DNA of 40,575 nucleotides from Nonomuraea terrae (GCF_004348995.1 NZ_SMKQ01000065.1:1-40575); one strand, 5' to 3'. Numbered from the stretch's first letter, positions 1 to 7,757 are shown. Translations and numbers: made by a program. The notes: generated by a model not told the origin, from the letters alone.

Positions 1-203
1 GGGCCAGTACGGGGTTCGGACCCGTTTCGATGAGGTGGAGGAGGGACCAGCCGAAGCGCGCGGCCGGCGCCTTCGTCTCCTCCCCCGGTCACCGGCGGGG
101 AGATCGCCCTGAGCCGGGTGTCGCACGAGGCGATCTCGGCTTCTTCGGCGTCCTCGGCGGGGAGCGGTCCTTCGGCGACGAACGCCCGCACTTGTGGTCT
201 CAT
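1..203 (-). pseudogene. Unidentified protein, N-terminal part, apparent frameshift
   Basis: An ATG at 203 on the minus strand opens a reading frame beginning MRPQVRAFVAEG. Near 82-86 lies a run of five C (five G on the coding strand). Removing one base there joins the first frame to a second one that reads ARFGWSLLHLIETGPNPVL and runs off the window edge. The joined product looks like one continuous hydrophilic protein, while each frame alone loses protein-like composition after the junction. I do not recognise the family with certainty. The shift may be a real mutation or a homopolymer error. The rest of the gene lies outside the window. It is divergent from the DprA-like gene. Confidence 0.45.
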
Positions 204-349
204 ACCGTCCGTGATCGCCGGGCTGTCAAAGTCCGAAGCGGCATGACGACCACGGCGTGCCGTCCGGCCGATCCCGGCACGATGGGCGGATCGTCGCCGA
301 GTTCGTCAGTGGCGGCGCGTACGTTCGGAGCGAACCGGAGGTGGTGAGC

Positions 350-1315
350 ATGACCACGACCGACGAGCGAGCCGCCGTCCTCGCCCTCACCAGGGCCACC
401 CGCGACCGGCCCTGGTTCCACACCGCGCGGGTCGTCCTCGACGCCGGCGGCGCTCTTGCGCTGCTGCGGGGCGGCGGCACGAGCCGCGACGCCGCCGACC
501 GGGCGCACGCCGCCGCACTCGCCGCCCGAATCCAGCCGGCCGATCTCGCCTGGGGGCGTGAGCTCATCGCCGCCATGCTCGCCGCCGGCGTGCGGCTCGT
601 CACCGTGCTCGACGACGCCTACCCCGGCAACCTGGCCTGGGCTTACGACCGCCGGCCGTTCCTGTGGTTCCGTGGCGAGCTGCGGCGCGAGGACCAACGG
701 GCGGTCGCCGTGGTCGGCGAGCGCGACGTGGCGGGGGCGGCCGAGGCCGCGCGGGCGCTGGCCGAGGCGGGGCTGACGGTCGTGGCGCCGCTGCGCACCC
801 GCCTCGACGCCGCCGTCCACGAGGCCGCGCTCGCCGCGGGCGGCCGTACGCTCGCGGTGCTCGACGGCGGCATCGCCGAGCCGTCCACGGCAGGAGCGCA
901 CGGCGCTCTGGCCGCGCTGATCGCCGACATGGGCGCGGTGATATCGCCGTTCTGGCCCGACGCCGTCCCTGCCTCCCGCACAGTGACCCGCGGGCCGGCC
1001 GACACCCCGGGCGGGCCGGCCGACCCGCTCCGCGTTCTCGGCGACGCCTCGGGCGGGCCCGCCGCCGTACACGCGGTGACCTGCGGGTTGGCCGACTCGC
1101 TCTACGTTGCCGACGGTGACCCTGACGGGGTCGCCGCGGCTCACGTGGCGCGGGCGCTGGCGACCGGCAAGCAGGTGTTCACGCCCGGGCGGGTGCCGGA
1201 GTGGGCCGCGGCGATGGGGGCGCGGGGAGGCATGACTGCCGTCGAGGACACTGACGACCTGGCCAAGCGGGCGGTCACTCTCGTAGATGTGCCTCCTCCT
1301 GCTCACAACCGCTGA
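350..1315 (+). CDS. DprA/Smf-like Rossmann-fold protein, divergent
   Basis: A 321-residue protein related to DprA (Smf), the single-stranded DNA-binding RecA loader of natural transformation. The order of blocks matches DprA: the YPGNLAWAYDRRPFLWFRG segment, a Rossmann strand-turn (AVAVVGERDVAG), a helix pair, RLDAAVHEAALAAGGRTLAVLDGG, and a final strand with VFTPGRVPEW. The signature residues are eroded: the usual SGLARGID becomes APLRTRLDA and the FPxRNRIIAGLS block is barely recognisable. It is therefore probably not an orthodox recombination mediator. The ATG at 350 is chosen because GGAGGTG lies about six bases upstream; longer in-frame starts lack this. It is followed after two bases by a phosphoribosyltransferase gene, so the two are almost certainly one operon. 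A role in foreign-DNA or nucleotide sensing is inference. Confidence 0.75.
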   Translation: MTTTDERAAVLALTRATRDRPWFHTARVVLDAGGALALLRGGGTSRDAADRAHAAALAARIQPADLAWGRELIAAMLAAGVRLVTVLDDAYPGNLAWAYDRRPFLWFRGELRREDQRAVAVVGERDVAGAAEAARALAEAGLTVVAPLRTRLDAAVHEAALAAGGRTLAVLDGGIAEPSTAGAHGALAALIADMGAVISPFWPDAVPASRTVTRGPADTPGGPADPLRVLGDASGGPAAVHAVTCGLADSLYVADGDPDGVAAAHVARALATGKQVFTPGRVPEWAAAMGARGGMTAVEDTDDLAKRAVTLVDVPPPAHNR

Positions 1316-1317
1316 TC

Positions 1318-2049
1318 ATGGGTGACGCCGAGGCGCTCACCCGAGAGTTCCTGCCGCTGTACGTCCGGGTGCCGGCGGCGCGGCCGGGCATGTGCACGAT
1401 CTGCCGCACCGGCGCGGCCGACCCGCCGCACGAGACCTGCGCCGGCTGCCGGCGCGCCGCGCACGGCCTGTACGCCTCCACCGAGCACGTCGTGCCGATC
1501 TCGCTGACGGCACGCGACACCCAGCTGTACGACGTCCTCGTCCGCGAGCGCGATCCGTCCGGCGCCGGTGGCCGGCGCAGCCGGGCGGGGTTCCTGGCCG
1601 CCACAGTCGCGCGCTTCCTCCGCGCGCACGCCGCCTGCCTCGAAGAGCGCGCCGGCGGCCCGTTCACCGTGGTCGCCACGATCCCCGACACCCGCGCCGA
1701 GCGGCCGATCGAGGCGTTCGACCTGATGCAGCGGGTGGTTGGCCAGGTGGGCGCGCTCGTCCCCCGGTACCGGCCGCTGCTGCTGGAGCCCGTCGCCCGT
1801 GCCGCCTTCCGGGTGCGCGGCCGGGTGGACGACGAGCGGGTGCTGCTGGTGGACGACCTGTTCGGATCGGGGGTGCGCGTGCGGGGCGCCGCGTCGGCGT
1901 TGTACGGCAGAGGCGCGGCGACGGTGGTTGCGCTGGTGGTCGCCCGTTTCGTCGACATCAACGACCCGCACGGCGCCCGGATCTGGCGGGAGGCGCACGA
2001 CCGGCCGTTCGGCTTCGACCGCTGCTGCCTGTGTGATCCTGGAGATTGA
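1318..2049 (+). CDS. ComF-like phosphoribosyltransferase with zinc-ribbon Cys pairs
   Basis: A 243-residue protein with a type I phosphoribosyltransferase core. The PRPP-binding loop is clear at about residues 177-190 (VLLVDDLFGSGVRVRG: two acidic residues followed by a small-residue turn). The N-terminus has two cysteine pairs, CTIC and CAGC (about residues 26-45), typical of the zinc ribbon in ComF-type proteins, and the C-terminus ends with a third pair, CCLC. It starts two bases after the DprA-like gene and is presumably translationally coupled to it. ComF and DprA homologues both belong to competence machinery, but here both are divergent and sit alone as a pair. Substrate unknown. Confidence 0.75.
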   Translation: MGDAEALTREFLPLYVRVPAARPGMCTICRTGAADPPHETCAGCRRAAHGLYASTEHVVPISLTARDTQLYDVLVRERDPSGAGGRRSRAGFLAATVARFLRAHAACLEERAGGPFTVVATIPDTRAERPIEAFDLMQRVVGQVGALVPRYRPLLLEPVARAAFRVRGRVDDERVLLVDDLFGSGVRVRGAASALYGRGAATVVALVVARFVDINDPHGARIWREAHDRPFGFDRCCLCDPGD

Positions 2050-2225
2050 CGCGCCCCGGCCGCCGGGGGCGTGCGGCCGAGGCGCGACGTTTTGGCGCTC
2101 CAGGTGGCCCCCACTGGAGCGATGCCCAGATTAGAGGCTTTCGTCCGGTTTGTATAGATTTTTGGTGACATTTCGCCGGGAGCTGCGACACGCCGGGTAG
2201 TTGACCGGGCCTGAGGGGGTTTCTC

Positions 2226-3569
2226 ATGCCTGCACAGAGCCGGATCCGGCGCACGCTCGCGGCGCTGCTGCCGTTCCCACTGGCCGTGACGCTGTCCCCG
2301 ACACCACCGTCCCCGGCACAGGCGCAATCACAGGCGCAATCACAGGCACAATCACAGGCACAGGTGCAGTCGCCGGCGCCGCCCCCGAGCCCATCGGGGC
2401 AACCCCGCACCCCGGTCGTGCTCTTTCCGGCCTTCCACCTGACCAAGCTGCGGGTGACCGTACGCGACCAGACGGCGTTCCCGAGGTGCCCGCGGTCGGG
2501 CACCTTCGAGGACTGGTACCGCAACGACCGGCCGAGCGCCGTCTTCAGCCAGGTCTGCCAGGACCGGCTCATGACGCTGCGCTACGACGCCGGATCGTCG
2601 CTGCCCATGCGGGGCCGCTTCTCCGAGCAGGAAGGCGTCGACGTCCGGATCATGGCGTACGGTCGCACCGCGAGCGCGCCGTTCTACGAGCCGATGTACC
2701 GCCGGCTGGAGGCCGCCGGATACCTCCGCGACAAGGACATCCGGGTCGCCGGCTACGACTCCAGGCTCACCCCCGACATGGGCGGGTTCCTGCGGCGCAC
2801 CCGCAAGCTCATCGAGGACACCTACCGCGAGAACGGCGACCGCCCGGTGCATCTGGTCGGCCACTCCAACGGCCCGCTGTACGCGCAGTACCTGCTCACC
2901 CATTCCAAGCCGGCGTGGCGCGAGAAGTACATCCACGGCTTCACCCCGATCGCCGGCAACTTCCCCGGCCAGGGCCTGCTCTACCCGGTGCTGTTCACCG
3001 GCCTGAACATCCAGGACTTCGGCTACCCCACGACGAGGCGGAACGCCGTCAGCAGCGCGCGGATGTACCAGAGCGCGCCCTCGACGTACATGAGCGCCGC
3101 CGACCCGGCGATCTTCGGCGACCGCGAGGTGGTCGTCCGCGACGCCTCGGCGGGCCGCGCCTACACCCCGCGCGACCACCGCCGCCTGCTCGCCGACGCG
3201 AACCTGCCGGCCGCCCGGCAGATCGCCGCCCACTACGTCGGCTTCGTGAAGTTCGCCGGCAAGGAGGCGTTCCCGGGCGTGGACGTGTACGCCGAGAAGG
3301 GCTCCGGCCTGCCGACGCCCGTCGGGGCGCGGCTGCGCGACCTGACCACCGGCCAGGTCGTCGGCAAGGGCGCGTTCGTCACCCGCGACGGCGACGGCAA
3401 CCAGGAGGACGTCACCAACGACGCCGTCCAGGTCTGGCGCGCGATGCCCTGCCACCGCTTCTCGCTCACCGACAACCCGGGCGTCGACCACTTCTCGCTT
3501 CCCTCCGACCGTGCGGTCCTCGACCGCCTGGTCACCCATCTGTCCCGGCCGCGCAGCCAGTGCCCGTGA
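2226..3569 (+). CDS. Secreted LCAT-like lipase/acyltransferase
   Basis: A 447-residue exported protein of the lecithin:cholesterol acyltransferase-like alpha/beta hydrolase group. A basic start and hydrophobic stretch (residues 5-25) form a signal peptide. This is followed by a low-complexity AQSQ repeat and a proline-rich linker before the catalytic domain opens with PVVLFPAFHLTKL. The nucleophile is Ser214 in LVGHSNGP, and His422 in GVDHFSL is the likely catalytic histidine; GYDSRLTPD matches the LCAT block around the lid. The ATG at 2226 follows GAGGGGG-type purines. It acts outside the cell on lipids or esters; the exact substrate cannot be read. A TATAGAT at 2153-2159 in the locally AT-richer upstream region is a possible -10. 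Confidence 0.75.
   Translation: MPAQSRIRRTLAALLPFPLAVTLSPTPPSPAQAQSQAQSQAQSQAQVQSPAPPPSPSGQPRTPVVLFPAFHLTKLRVTVRDQTAFPRCPRSGTFEDWYRNDRPSAVFSQVCQDRLMTLRYDAGSSLPMRGRFSEQEGVDVRIMAYGRTASAPFYEPMYRRLEAAGYLRDKDIRVAGYDSRLTPDMGGFLRRTRKLIEDTYRENGDRPVHLVGHSNGPLYAQYLLTHSKPAWREKYIHGFTPIAGNFPGQGLLYPVLFTGLNIQDFGYPTTRRNAVSSARMYQSAPSTYMSAADPAIFGDREVVVRDASAGRAYTPRDHRRLLADANLPAARQIAAHYVGFVKFAGKEAFPGVDVYAEKGSGLPTPVGARLRDLTTGQVVGKGAFVTRDGDGNQEDVTNDAVQVWRAMPCHRFSLTDNPGVDHFSLPSDRAVLDRLVTHLSRPRSQCP
2319..2366 (+). repeat. 12-bp in-frame tandem repeat (about 4 units)
   Basis: Four 12-base units of the form CAGGCRCAATCA run in frame at the signal-peptide/linker boundary of the LCAT-like protein and encode AQSQ units. 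The last unit has diverged. It is a simple coding minisatellite. Confidence 0.85.
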
Positions 3570-3579
3570 CGCGAACCAA

Positions 3580-3608
3580 TTGATCACCATCGGGAGTCCG
3601 CCTACGCT
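3580..3608 (+). promoter_or_regulatory. Sigma-70-type promoter of the GDPD gene
   Basis: TTGATC at 3580-3585, a 17-base spacer, then TACGCT at 3603-3608. The start point would be near 3615, about 32 bases before the ATG at 3647. Confidence 0.55.
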
Positions 3609-3646
3609 GATCACGCATCGTCGCCTGATCAGGACGGGGTCCCGCG

Positions 3647-4423
3647 ATGACCGTCAAGCTGCTTCTCGTGTCGGTGACCACGGCGGTCGCCATCGCGCCG
3701 GCCGGTACGACCGCCCGGCTGGCCGCCTGTCCCCTGGTCTTCGGGCACGGCGGCTATCCCACCGGCGCGAACCCCTGGACCAGGGACCAGATCCGCCAGC
3801 CCAACCATCCGCGCGGCGTGAACGACCAGCAGGCGTGGGGCGCCGACGGGGTGGAGGGCGACGTCCAGCTGACCAGGGAGGGCACCAAGGCGGTGATGTG
3901 GCACAACACCACGACCAACGGCCTGACGGGGGTGAACCGCGCGATCACCGACCTGTGGTGGGCCGCCGGGTCCGACAACCTGCGGGACCGGAGCGTCGCG
4001 CGGGGCCCGTACCAGGGTGAAGGGGTCTACACGCTGCGGCAGTGGCTCGACCACGTGCGCTCGCGCGGGCTGGTCGCCCTGCTGGAGATCAAGCCGGAGG
4101 CCAAGAACGTCCTGTCGGACTCGGCGCACGCGGCGAGCGGCTGGCGGGAGATCTCCGACCCGATCAAGGAACGCCAGGGCGCGCAGCGGATCCTGCTCTA
4201 CTCCAAGGACACGTGGATCCAGGGCGAGCTCGCCAAGCGCCACCCGGGGCTGCTGAAGGGATCGGCCGCCCGCTGGACCGACAGCGTGGCCTGGGAGGAG
4301 CCGCCTCCGTCGTGGACCGGCAACACGGCCCAGTGGCAGTCCGTGCTCGGCCAGACCCCGGCGAGCGTCATGACGAACTACACGAAGGACTACCGCGCCT
4401 GGCTGTCCGGCAGGTGCGCGTAG
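3647..4423 (+). CDS. Secreted glycerophosphodiester phosphodiesterase-like protein
   Basis: A 258-residue protein of the GDPD/PLC-like TIM-barrel superfamily. It has an N-terminal hydrophobic export signal (residues 5-20) and LAAC at 25-28, which resembles a lipobox but sits rather far after the hydrophobic core. His34 (GHGG), the GADGVEGDVQLT block with Glu70 and Asp72, and His86 (MWHN) fit the metal/catalytic layout, and LLEIKPE is the conserved core strand. Two usual residues differ: the Arg after the first His is Gly, and HD is HN. These changes suggest a divergent substrate, as in the actinobacterial and venom phospholipase-D-like branches. The ATG at 3647 has a purine-rich AGGACGGGG upstream. 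It has its own promoter behind the lipase gene. Confidence 0.7.
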   Translation: MTVKLLLVSVTTAVAIAPAGTTARLAACPLVFGHGGYPTGANPWTRDQIRQPNHPRGVNDQQAWGADGVEGDVQLTREGTKAVMWHNTTTNGLTGVNRAITDLWWAAGSDNLRDRSVARGPYQGEGVYTLRQWLDHVRSRGLVALLEIKPEAKNVLSDSAHAASGWREISDPIKERQGAQRILLYSKDTWIQGELAKRHPGLLKGSAARWTDSVAWEEPPPSWTGNTAQWQSVLGQTPASVMTNYTKDYRAWLSGRCA

Positions 4424-4461
4424 GGGTCGCCTCCCCGTACGCGCCAGGTAGTCTCATCAAG

Positions 4462-4478
4462 TAAGACGTCCGGTCATA
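4462..4478 (+). promoter_or_regulatory. Candidate TetR operator (TA-GAC-n5-GTC-TA palindrome)
   Basis: A 17-base near-palindrome, TAAGACGTCCGGTCATA, ends 17 bases before the TetR GTG start. Six of eight arm pairs match. Its arms recall NemR-type boxes (TAGACC...GGTCTA), which fits the NemR/AcuR-like C-terminus of the adjacent protein. Autorepression is inferred. Confidence 0.45.
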
Positions 4479-4495
4479 TTGAACGGGGAGGCGAC

Positions 4496-5068
4496 GTGCC
4501 CAAGGCGTCCAAGCGTGAGGACCTGCTCGCGTCCGCGCTGGAGGTGTTCCACACCCGCGGGTTCCACGGGACCGGCATCCAGGAGATCGCCGACGCGGCC
4601 GGGGCCCCGAAAGGCTCCTTCTACAACCATTTCGCCAGCAAGGAGGAGGCCGCCGTCGAGGCGCTGCGGCGCTACGGCGCCGGGCGGCGCTTCGACATCC
4701 TCGGCGACACCTCCCTGCCGCCGCTCGACCGGATCCGCCGGCACTTCGAGTTCCTGCGCGACGAGAACGTCGAGCGCGGATTCACGCGCGGCTGCCTGGT
4801 GGGCAACTTCGCCACCGGCGTGGCCGACCACAGCGAGGCGATCCGCGCCGCGGTGCTCGAAGGGCTCCGCACCTGGTCGGAGGCGATCGCCGCGGCGCTG
4901 GCGGAGGCCCGCCGCGACGGCTCCGTACGCCCCGGCCTCGACCCGGACGAGACCGCCCGGTTCCTGCTGAACGCGTGGGAGGGCACCCTGATCGAGGCGC
5001 GCGCCGGCAGGTCGCAGGCCGCCTTCGACACGTTCTTCACCATGGCCTTCGACGTGGTGCTGCGCTGA
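4496..5068 (+). CDS. TetR/AcrR-family transcriptional regulator
   Basis: A 190-residue regulator. Residues 7-55 form the TetR helix-turn-helix (ALEVFHTRGFHGTGIQEIADAAGAPKGSFYNHFASKEE). The ligand domain contains RGCLVGNFATGVADHSEAIRAA and ends with a helix bundle (FLLNAWEGTLIEARAGRS), the pattern of the NemR/AcuR-like group that senses reactive electrophiles or unsaturated acids. The GTG at 4496 has GGGGAGG five bases upstream. No enzyme gene sits directly beside it, so the regulon is uncertain. An old-yellow-enzyme relic, the usual NemR target type, occurs far away at 37.6-38.7 kb, which may be coincidence. Confidence 0.85.
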   Translation: MPKASKREDLLASALEVFHTRGFHGTGIQEIADAAGAPKGSFYNHFASKEEAAVEALRRYGAGRRFDILGDTSLPPLDRIRRHFEFLRDENVERGFTRGCLVGNFATGVADHSEAIRAAVLEGLRTWSEAIAAALAEARRDGSVRPGLDPDETARFLLNAWEGTLIEARAGRSQAAFDTFFTMAFDVVLR

Positions 5069-5163
5069 CGCCCGTCACGTCCCCGGCCTTCAACGTCCGG
5101 CCCGGCATCGTGCCGATGATCGAGCGCATGCTGTCGGGGCAGGCCCGCTTCCGGGCGGCCCTG

Positions 5164-5193
5164 GAGACAGCCTGACTCCAGGGGTGCTAAAGT
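5164..5193 (+). promoter_or_regulatory. Candidate promoter of the ABC-F leader
   Basis: GAGACA at 5164-5169, an 18-base spacer and TAAAGT at 5188-5193. The predicted start point near 5200 gives a leader of about 200 bases before the ABC-F ATG, containing a leader ORF and hairpins. Confidence 0.5.
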
Positions 5194-5233
5194 ATCGGGG
5201 CAATTTGTGACCTGAGTTCCAGGGAGACCAGAC

Positions 5234-5263
5234 GTGGCAGGTGACGACGACATCTCCGGGTGA
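5234..5263 (+). CDS. Leader peptide MAGDDDISG upstream of ABC-F
   Basis: A GTG-started ORF of nine codons ending in TGA at 5261-5263, with AGGGAGA six bases upstream. Its coding bases take part in two alternative RNA pairings: CTCCGG (5254-5259) pairs with CCGGAG (5266-5271) across the stop codon, and the GACGACGAC codons pair with a segment 70 bases downstream. This is the arrangement expected when a ribosome stalled on the leader decides the fold of the transcript. Too short for homology; existence rests on the ribosome-binding site and position. Confidence 0.55.
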   Translation: MAGDDDISG

Positions 5264-5329
5264 TACCGGAGCCTGACCGGCCGTCGGCGAGCGCATCGGA
5301 GCGCCGCCGCCCGAGGCCGTGTCGTCGTC
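5243..5329 (+). promoter_or_regulatory. Attenuator: competing hairpins in the ABC-F leader
   Basis: Stem A is CTCCGG/CCGGAG at 5254-5259 and 5266-5271, spanning the leader ORF stop. Stem B is a 10-base perfect long-range pairing of GACGACGACA (5243-5252) with TGTCGTCGTC (5320-5329). A ribosome halted in the leader ORF would hide the left arm of B. A terminator-like hairpin follows at 5352-5379. Together these make a plausible antibiotic-sensing attenuation system; direction of switching is inferred. Confidence 0.5.
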
Positions 5330-5351
5330 GTTCTCATGCCTGTCCACCCGC

Positions 5352-5379
5352 CGGGCGCCCGCGGCGCGCCCGCGCTTTT
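5352..5379 (+). terminator. Terminator-like hairpin before the ABC-F start
   Basis: CGGGCGC (5352-5358) and GCGCCCG (5366-5372) form a 7-bp stem with a 7-base loop, followed after three bases by TTTT (5376-5379). It lies only 19 bases before the ABC-F ATG, so it can only make sense as a conditional terminator. Confidence 0.5.
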
Positions 5380-5397
5380 CCGTACGAGGTCTCTCCC

Positions 5398-7002
5398 ATG
5401 TCCGACGCGTCCATCGTCTGCTCCGCCCTGTCCTTCTCCTGGCCCGACGACACCCCCGTCTTCGGCGACCTGTCCTTCACCGCCGGCCCCGGCCGTACCG
5501 GGCTCGTCGCCCCCAACGGCACGGGCAAGAGCACGCTGCTCCGGCTGATCGCCGGCGAGCTCACCCCCACCGGCGGGAGCGTCACCGTCGGCGGCGTGCT
5601 CGGCTACCTGCCGCAGACCCTGCCGCTCACCGGCGATCTGACCGTGGCCGAGGTGCTCGGGATCGCCCCCGTGATCGCCGCGCTGGACGCCATCGAGTCC
5701 GGCGACGCGAGCGAGGAGCACTTCGCCGTGATCGGCAACGACTGGGACATCGAGGAGCGCACCAAGGCCCAGCTCGACCGGCTCGGTCTCGGCGACGTGG
5801 CGTTCGAGCGCCGCCTCGGCACGCTGAGCGGCGGCCAGGTCGTCTCACTCGGGCTGGCCGCGCAGCTGCTCAAGCGGCCCGACGTGCTGCTGCTCGACGA
5901 GCCCACCAACAACCTCGACCTCGACGCGCGCCGCAGACTCTACGCCGTGCTCGGCGACTGGAACGGCTGCCTGCTGCTGGTCAGCCACGACCGGGAGCTG
6001 CTCGACCGCATGGACCGCATCGCCGAGCTGCACCAGGGCGAGCTGCGCTGGTACGGCGGCAACTTCACCGCGTACGAGGAGGCCGTGCGCGCCGAGCAGG
6101 AGGCCGCCGAGCGCAACGTGCGCAGCGCCGAGCAGGAGCTCAAGCGCGAGAAGCGGGAGATGCAGCAGGCCCGCGAGCGCGCCGAGCGCCGGGCCGGCAA
6201 CGCGGCCCGCAACCTCAAGAACGCCGGGCTGGCCCGGATCGTCGCCGGGGGCCTGAAGCGCAGCGCCCAGGAGTCGGCGGGCCGGGCCGGGCAGATGCAC
6301 GCCTCCCGGGTGGGCGACGCGCAGGCGCGCCTCGACGAGGCCGGGCGCGCGCTGCGCGACGACCAGAAGCTCGTGCTGGAGCTGCCCGGCACCGGCGTCC
6401 CGGCCGGGCGCACGCTCTTCGACGGCGAGGGCCTGCGGGCGCGCGGCCTGTTCGCCGAGCCGGGCCTCGACCTGACGATCCGCGGCCCCGAGCGGATCGC
6501 GCTGACCGGGCCCAACGGCGCCGGCAAGTCCACCCTGCTGCGCCTGGTCAGCGGCGACCTGGAGCCGGAGGGCGGCCTGGTCAGGCGGGCCGAGGGCCGC
6601 GTGGCGTACCTGTCGCAACGGCTCGACCTGCTCGACCCCGACCGCACGGTGGCGGAGAACTTCGCCGCGTTCGCCCCCGGGATGCTCCAGGCCGACCGGA
6701 TGAACCTGCTCGCCCGTTTCCTGTTCCGCGGCTCGCGCGCCCACCTGCCGGTGGGGGTGCTGTCCGGCGGCGAGCTGCTGCGGGCCACGCTCGCCTGCGT
6801 CCTGTGCGCCGAGCCCGCCCCGCAGCTCCTGCTGCTGGACGAGCCCACGAACAATCTCGACCTGGTCAGCGTCGGCCAGTTGGAGAGCGCGCTCGGCGCG
6901 TACCGGGGGGCGTTCGTGGTGGTCAGCCACGACGAGCGGTTCCTGACCGAGATCGGGGTGGAGCGCCGGCTGCGGCTGGCGGAAGGCCGCCTGGTGCCCT
7001 GA
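5398..7002 (+). CDS. ABC-F ribosome-protection ATPase
   Basis: A 534-residue ABC-F protein: two nucleotide-binding domains, no membrane segments. Walker A motifs are APNGTGKST (about residue 37) and GPNGAGKST (about 370), signatures LSGGQ and LSGGE, and both Walker B motifs read LLLDEPTNNLD. The domains are joined by a long charged linker (about 235-330, REKREMQQARERAERR...), the part that reaches the peptidyl-transferase region in ribosome-protecting members. Such proteins displace antibiotics of the MLS/pleuromutilin kinds or rescue stalled ribosomes; which applies is not readable. The ATG at 5398 (ACGAGG nine bases upstream) begins at the true first strand of the fold; the longer frame from 5260 would read through the regulatory leader. 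Expression is probably inducible through the attenuator. Confidence 0.9.
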   Translation: MSDASIVCSALSFSWPDDTPVFGDLSFTAGPGRTGLVAPNGTGKSTLLRLIAGELTPTGGSVTVGGVLGYLPQTLPLTGDLTVAEVLGIAPVIAALDAIESGDASEEHFAVIGNDWDIEERTKAQLDRLGLGDVAFERRLGTLSGGQVVSLGLAAQLLKRPDVLLLDEPTNNLDLDARRRLYAVLGDWNGCLLLVSHDRELLDRMDRIAELHQGELRWYGGNFTAYEEAVRAEQEAAERNVRSAEQELKREKREMQQARERAERRAGNAARNLKNAGLARIVAGGLKRSAQESAGRAGQMHASRVGDAQARLDEAGRALRDDQKLVLELPGTGVPAGRTLFDGEGLRARGLFAEPGLDLTIRGPERIALTGPNGAGKSTLLRLVSGDLEPEGGLVRRAEGRVAYLSQRLDLLDPDRTVAENFAAFAPGMLQADRMNLLARFLFRGSRAHLPVGVLSGGELLRATLACVLCAEPAPQLLLLDEPTNNLDLVSVGQLESALGAYRGAFVVVSHDERFLTEIGVERRLRLAEGRLVP

Positions 7003-7006
7003 CCGC

Positions 7007-7750
7007 TCAGGGGCGGCGGGCCGCGGCCACGAACATCGGCAGGGCCAGGAACGCGCGGCCGGTGCGGGCGCGTTCGCGCTGCTCGGCGGTCCACGCGGCC
7101 TCCTGCTCGGGGGAGATCGCGCCGGCCGCGCGGGCGCCGGCCGCGAGGCCGGTGAGCATGGGCAGCACCACCCCGCCGGTGAGCACTCCGGTGTGCGCCT
7201 CCACCGTGACGTTCGTGAACCCCGTGTCGAGCAGCAGGTTGCGGAAGCGGCGGGCGGCCCACGGGTTGGTGACGGCGTCCGCGCGGGCGTGCACGATCGC
7301 CCGGGTGAGCGCCGGGTCGGCGGAGTCGACGATGAAACCGTCCCAGTCCTGGCCGAGCAGGACGATCCGGCCGTCGGGGGCGAGCACTCGCCGGGCCTCC
7401 TCCAGGGGCTCGGCGGGGTCGGGCAGTTCATGGAACACCTTGTCGGCGCGGTAGCCGGCGACCTCCCCGTCGGCGAGCGGCAGGGCGCGGGCGTCGCCGA
7501 TCCGCAGGTCGCTCTCCGGGCCGCGGCTCCGGGCGAGGGCGATCATCTCGGCGCTGACGTCCACGCCGATCGCGCGGGCGCCGCGTGCGGCCAGCTCGCC
7601 GACCGCGCGGCCCGCGCCGCAGCCGACGTCCACGACGGCCGCGCCGTCCGGAAGGGCGAGCAGGTCGTACGAACGGGCGCGCAGCGCGGTGGCCTCGGGC
7701 GTGGCGTCGACGTCGTCGAGCAGCCGGGCAAGTGATTCTTTCGCGGACAT
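7007..7750 (-). CDS. SAM-dependent class I methyltransferase
   Basis: A 247-residue methyltransferase. Motif I is VVDVGCGAGRAVGEL (about residue 40), followed by the acidic strand end IGVDVSAEMI and motif IV-like ADKVFHELPDPAEPLEEARRVLAPDGRIVLL, a UbiE/Methyltransf_11 layout. Small-molecule substrate likely, identity unknown. I choose ATG 7750 (MSAKES) over ATG 7762. The upstream ATG would lie inside the predicted -10 hexamer, while 7750 falls at the predicted transcription start, implying a leaderless message. The gene converges on the ABC-F gene with four bases between stops. A role alongside ABC-F in drug resistance is possible but not shown. Confidence 0.85.
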   Translation of the reverse strand: MSAKESLARLLDDVDATPEATALRARSYDLLALPDGAAVVDVGCGAGRAVGELAARGARAIGVDVSAEMIALARSRGPESDLRIGDARALPLADGEVAGYRADKVFHELPDPAEPLEEARRVLAPDGRIVLLGQDWDGFIVDSADPALTRAIVHARADAVTNPWAARRFRNLLLDTGFTNVTVEAHTGVLTGGVVLPMLTGLAAGARAAGAISPEQEAAWTAEQRERARTGRAFLALPMFVAAARRP

Positions 7751-7757
7751 ACGAGCC

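Noticed and set aside
2054..2068. CCCCGG/CCGGGG hairpin after the phosphoribosyltransferase
   Set aside because: Only six pairs with a three-base loop and no T-run; common by chance at this GC content.
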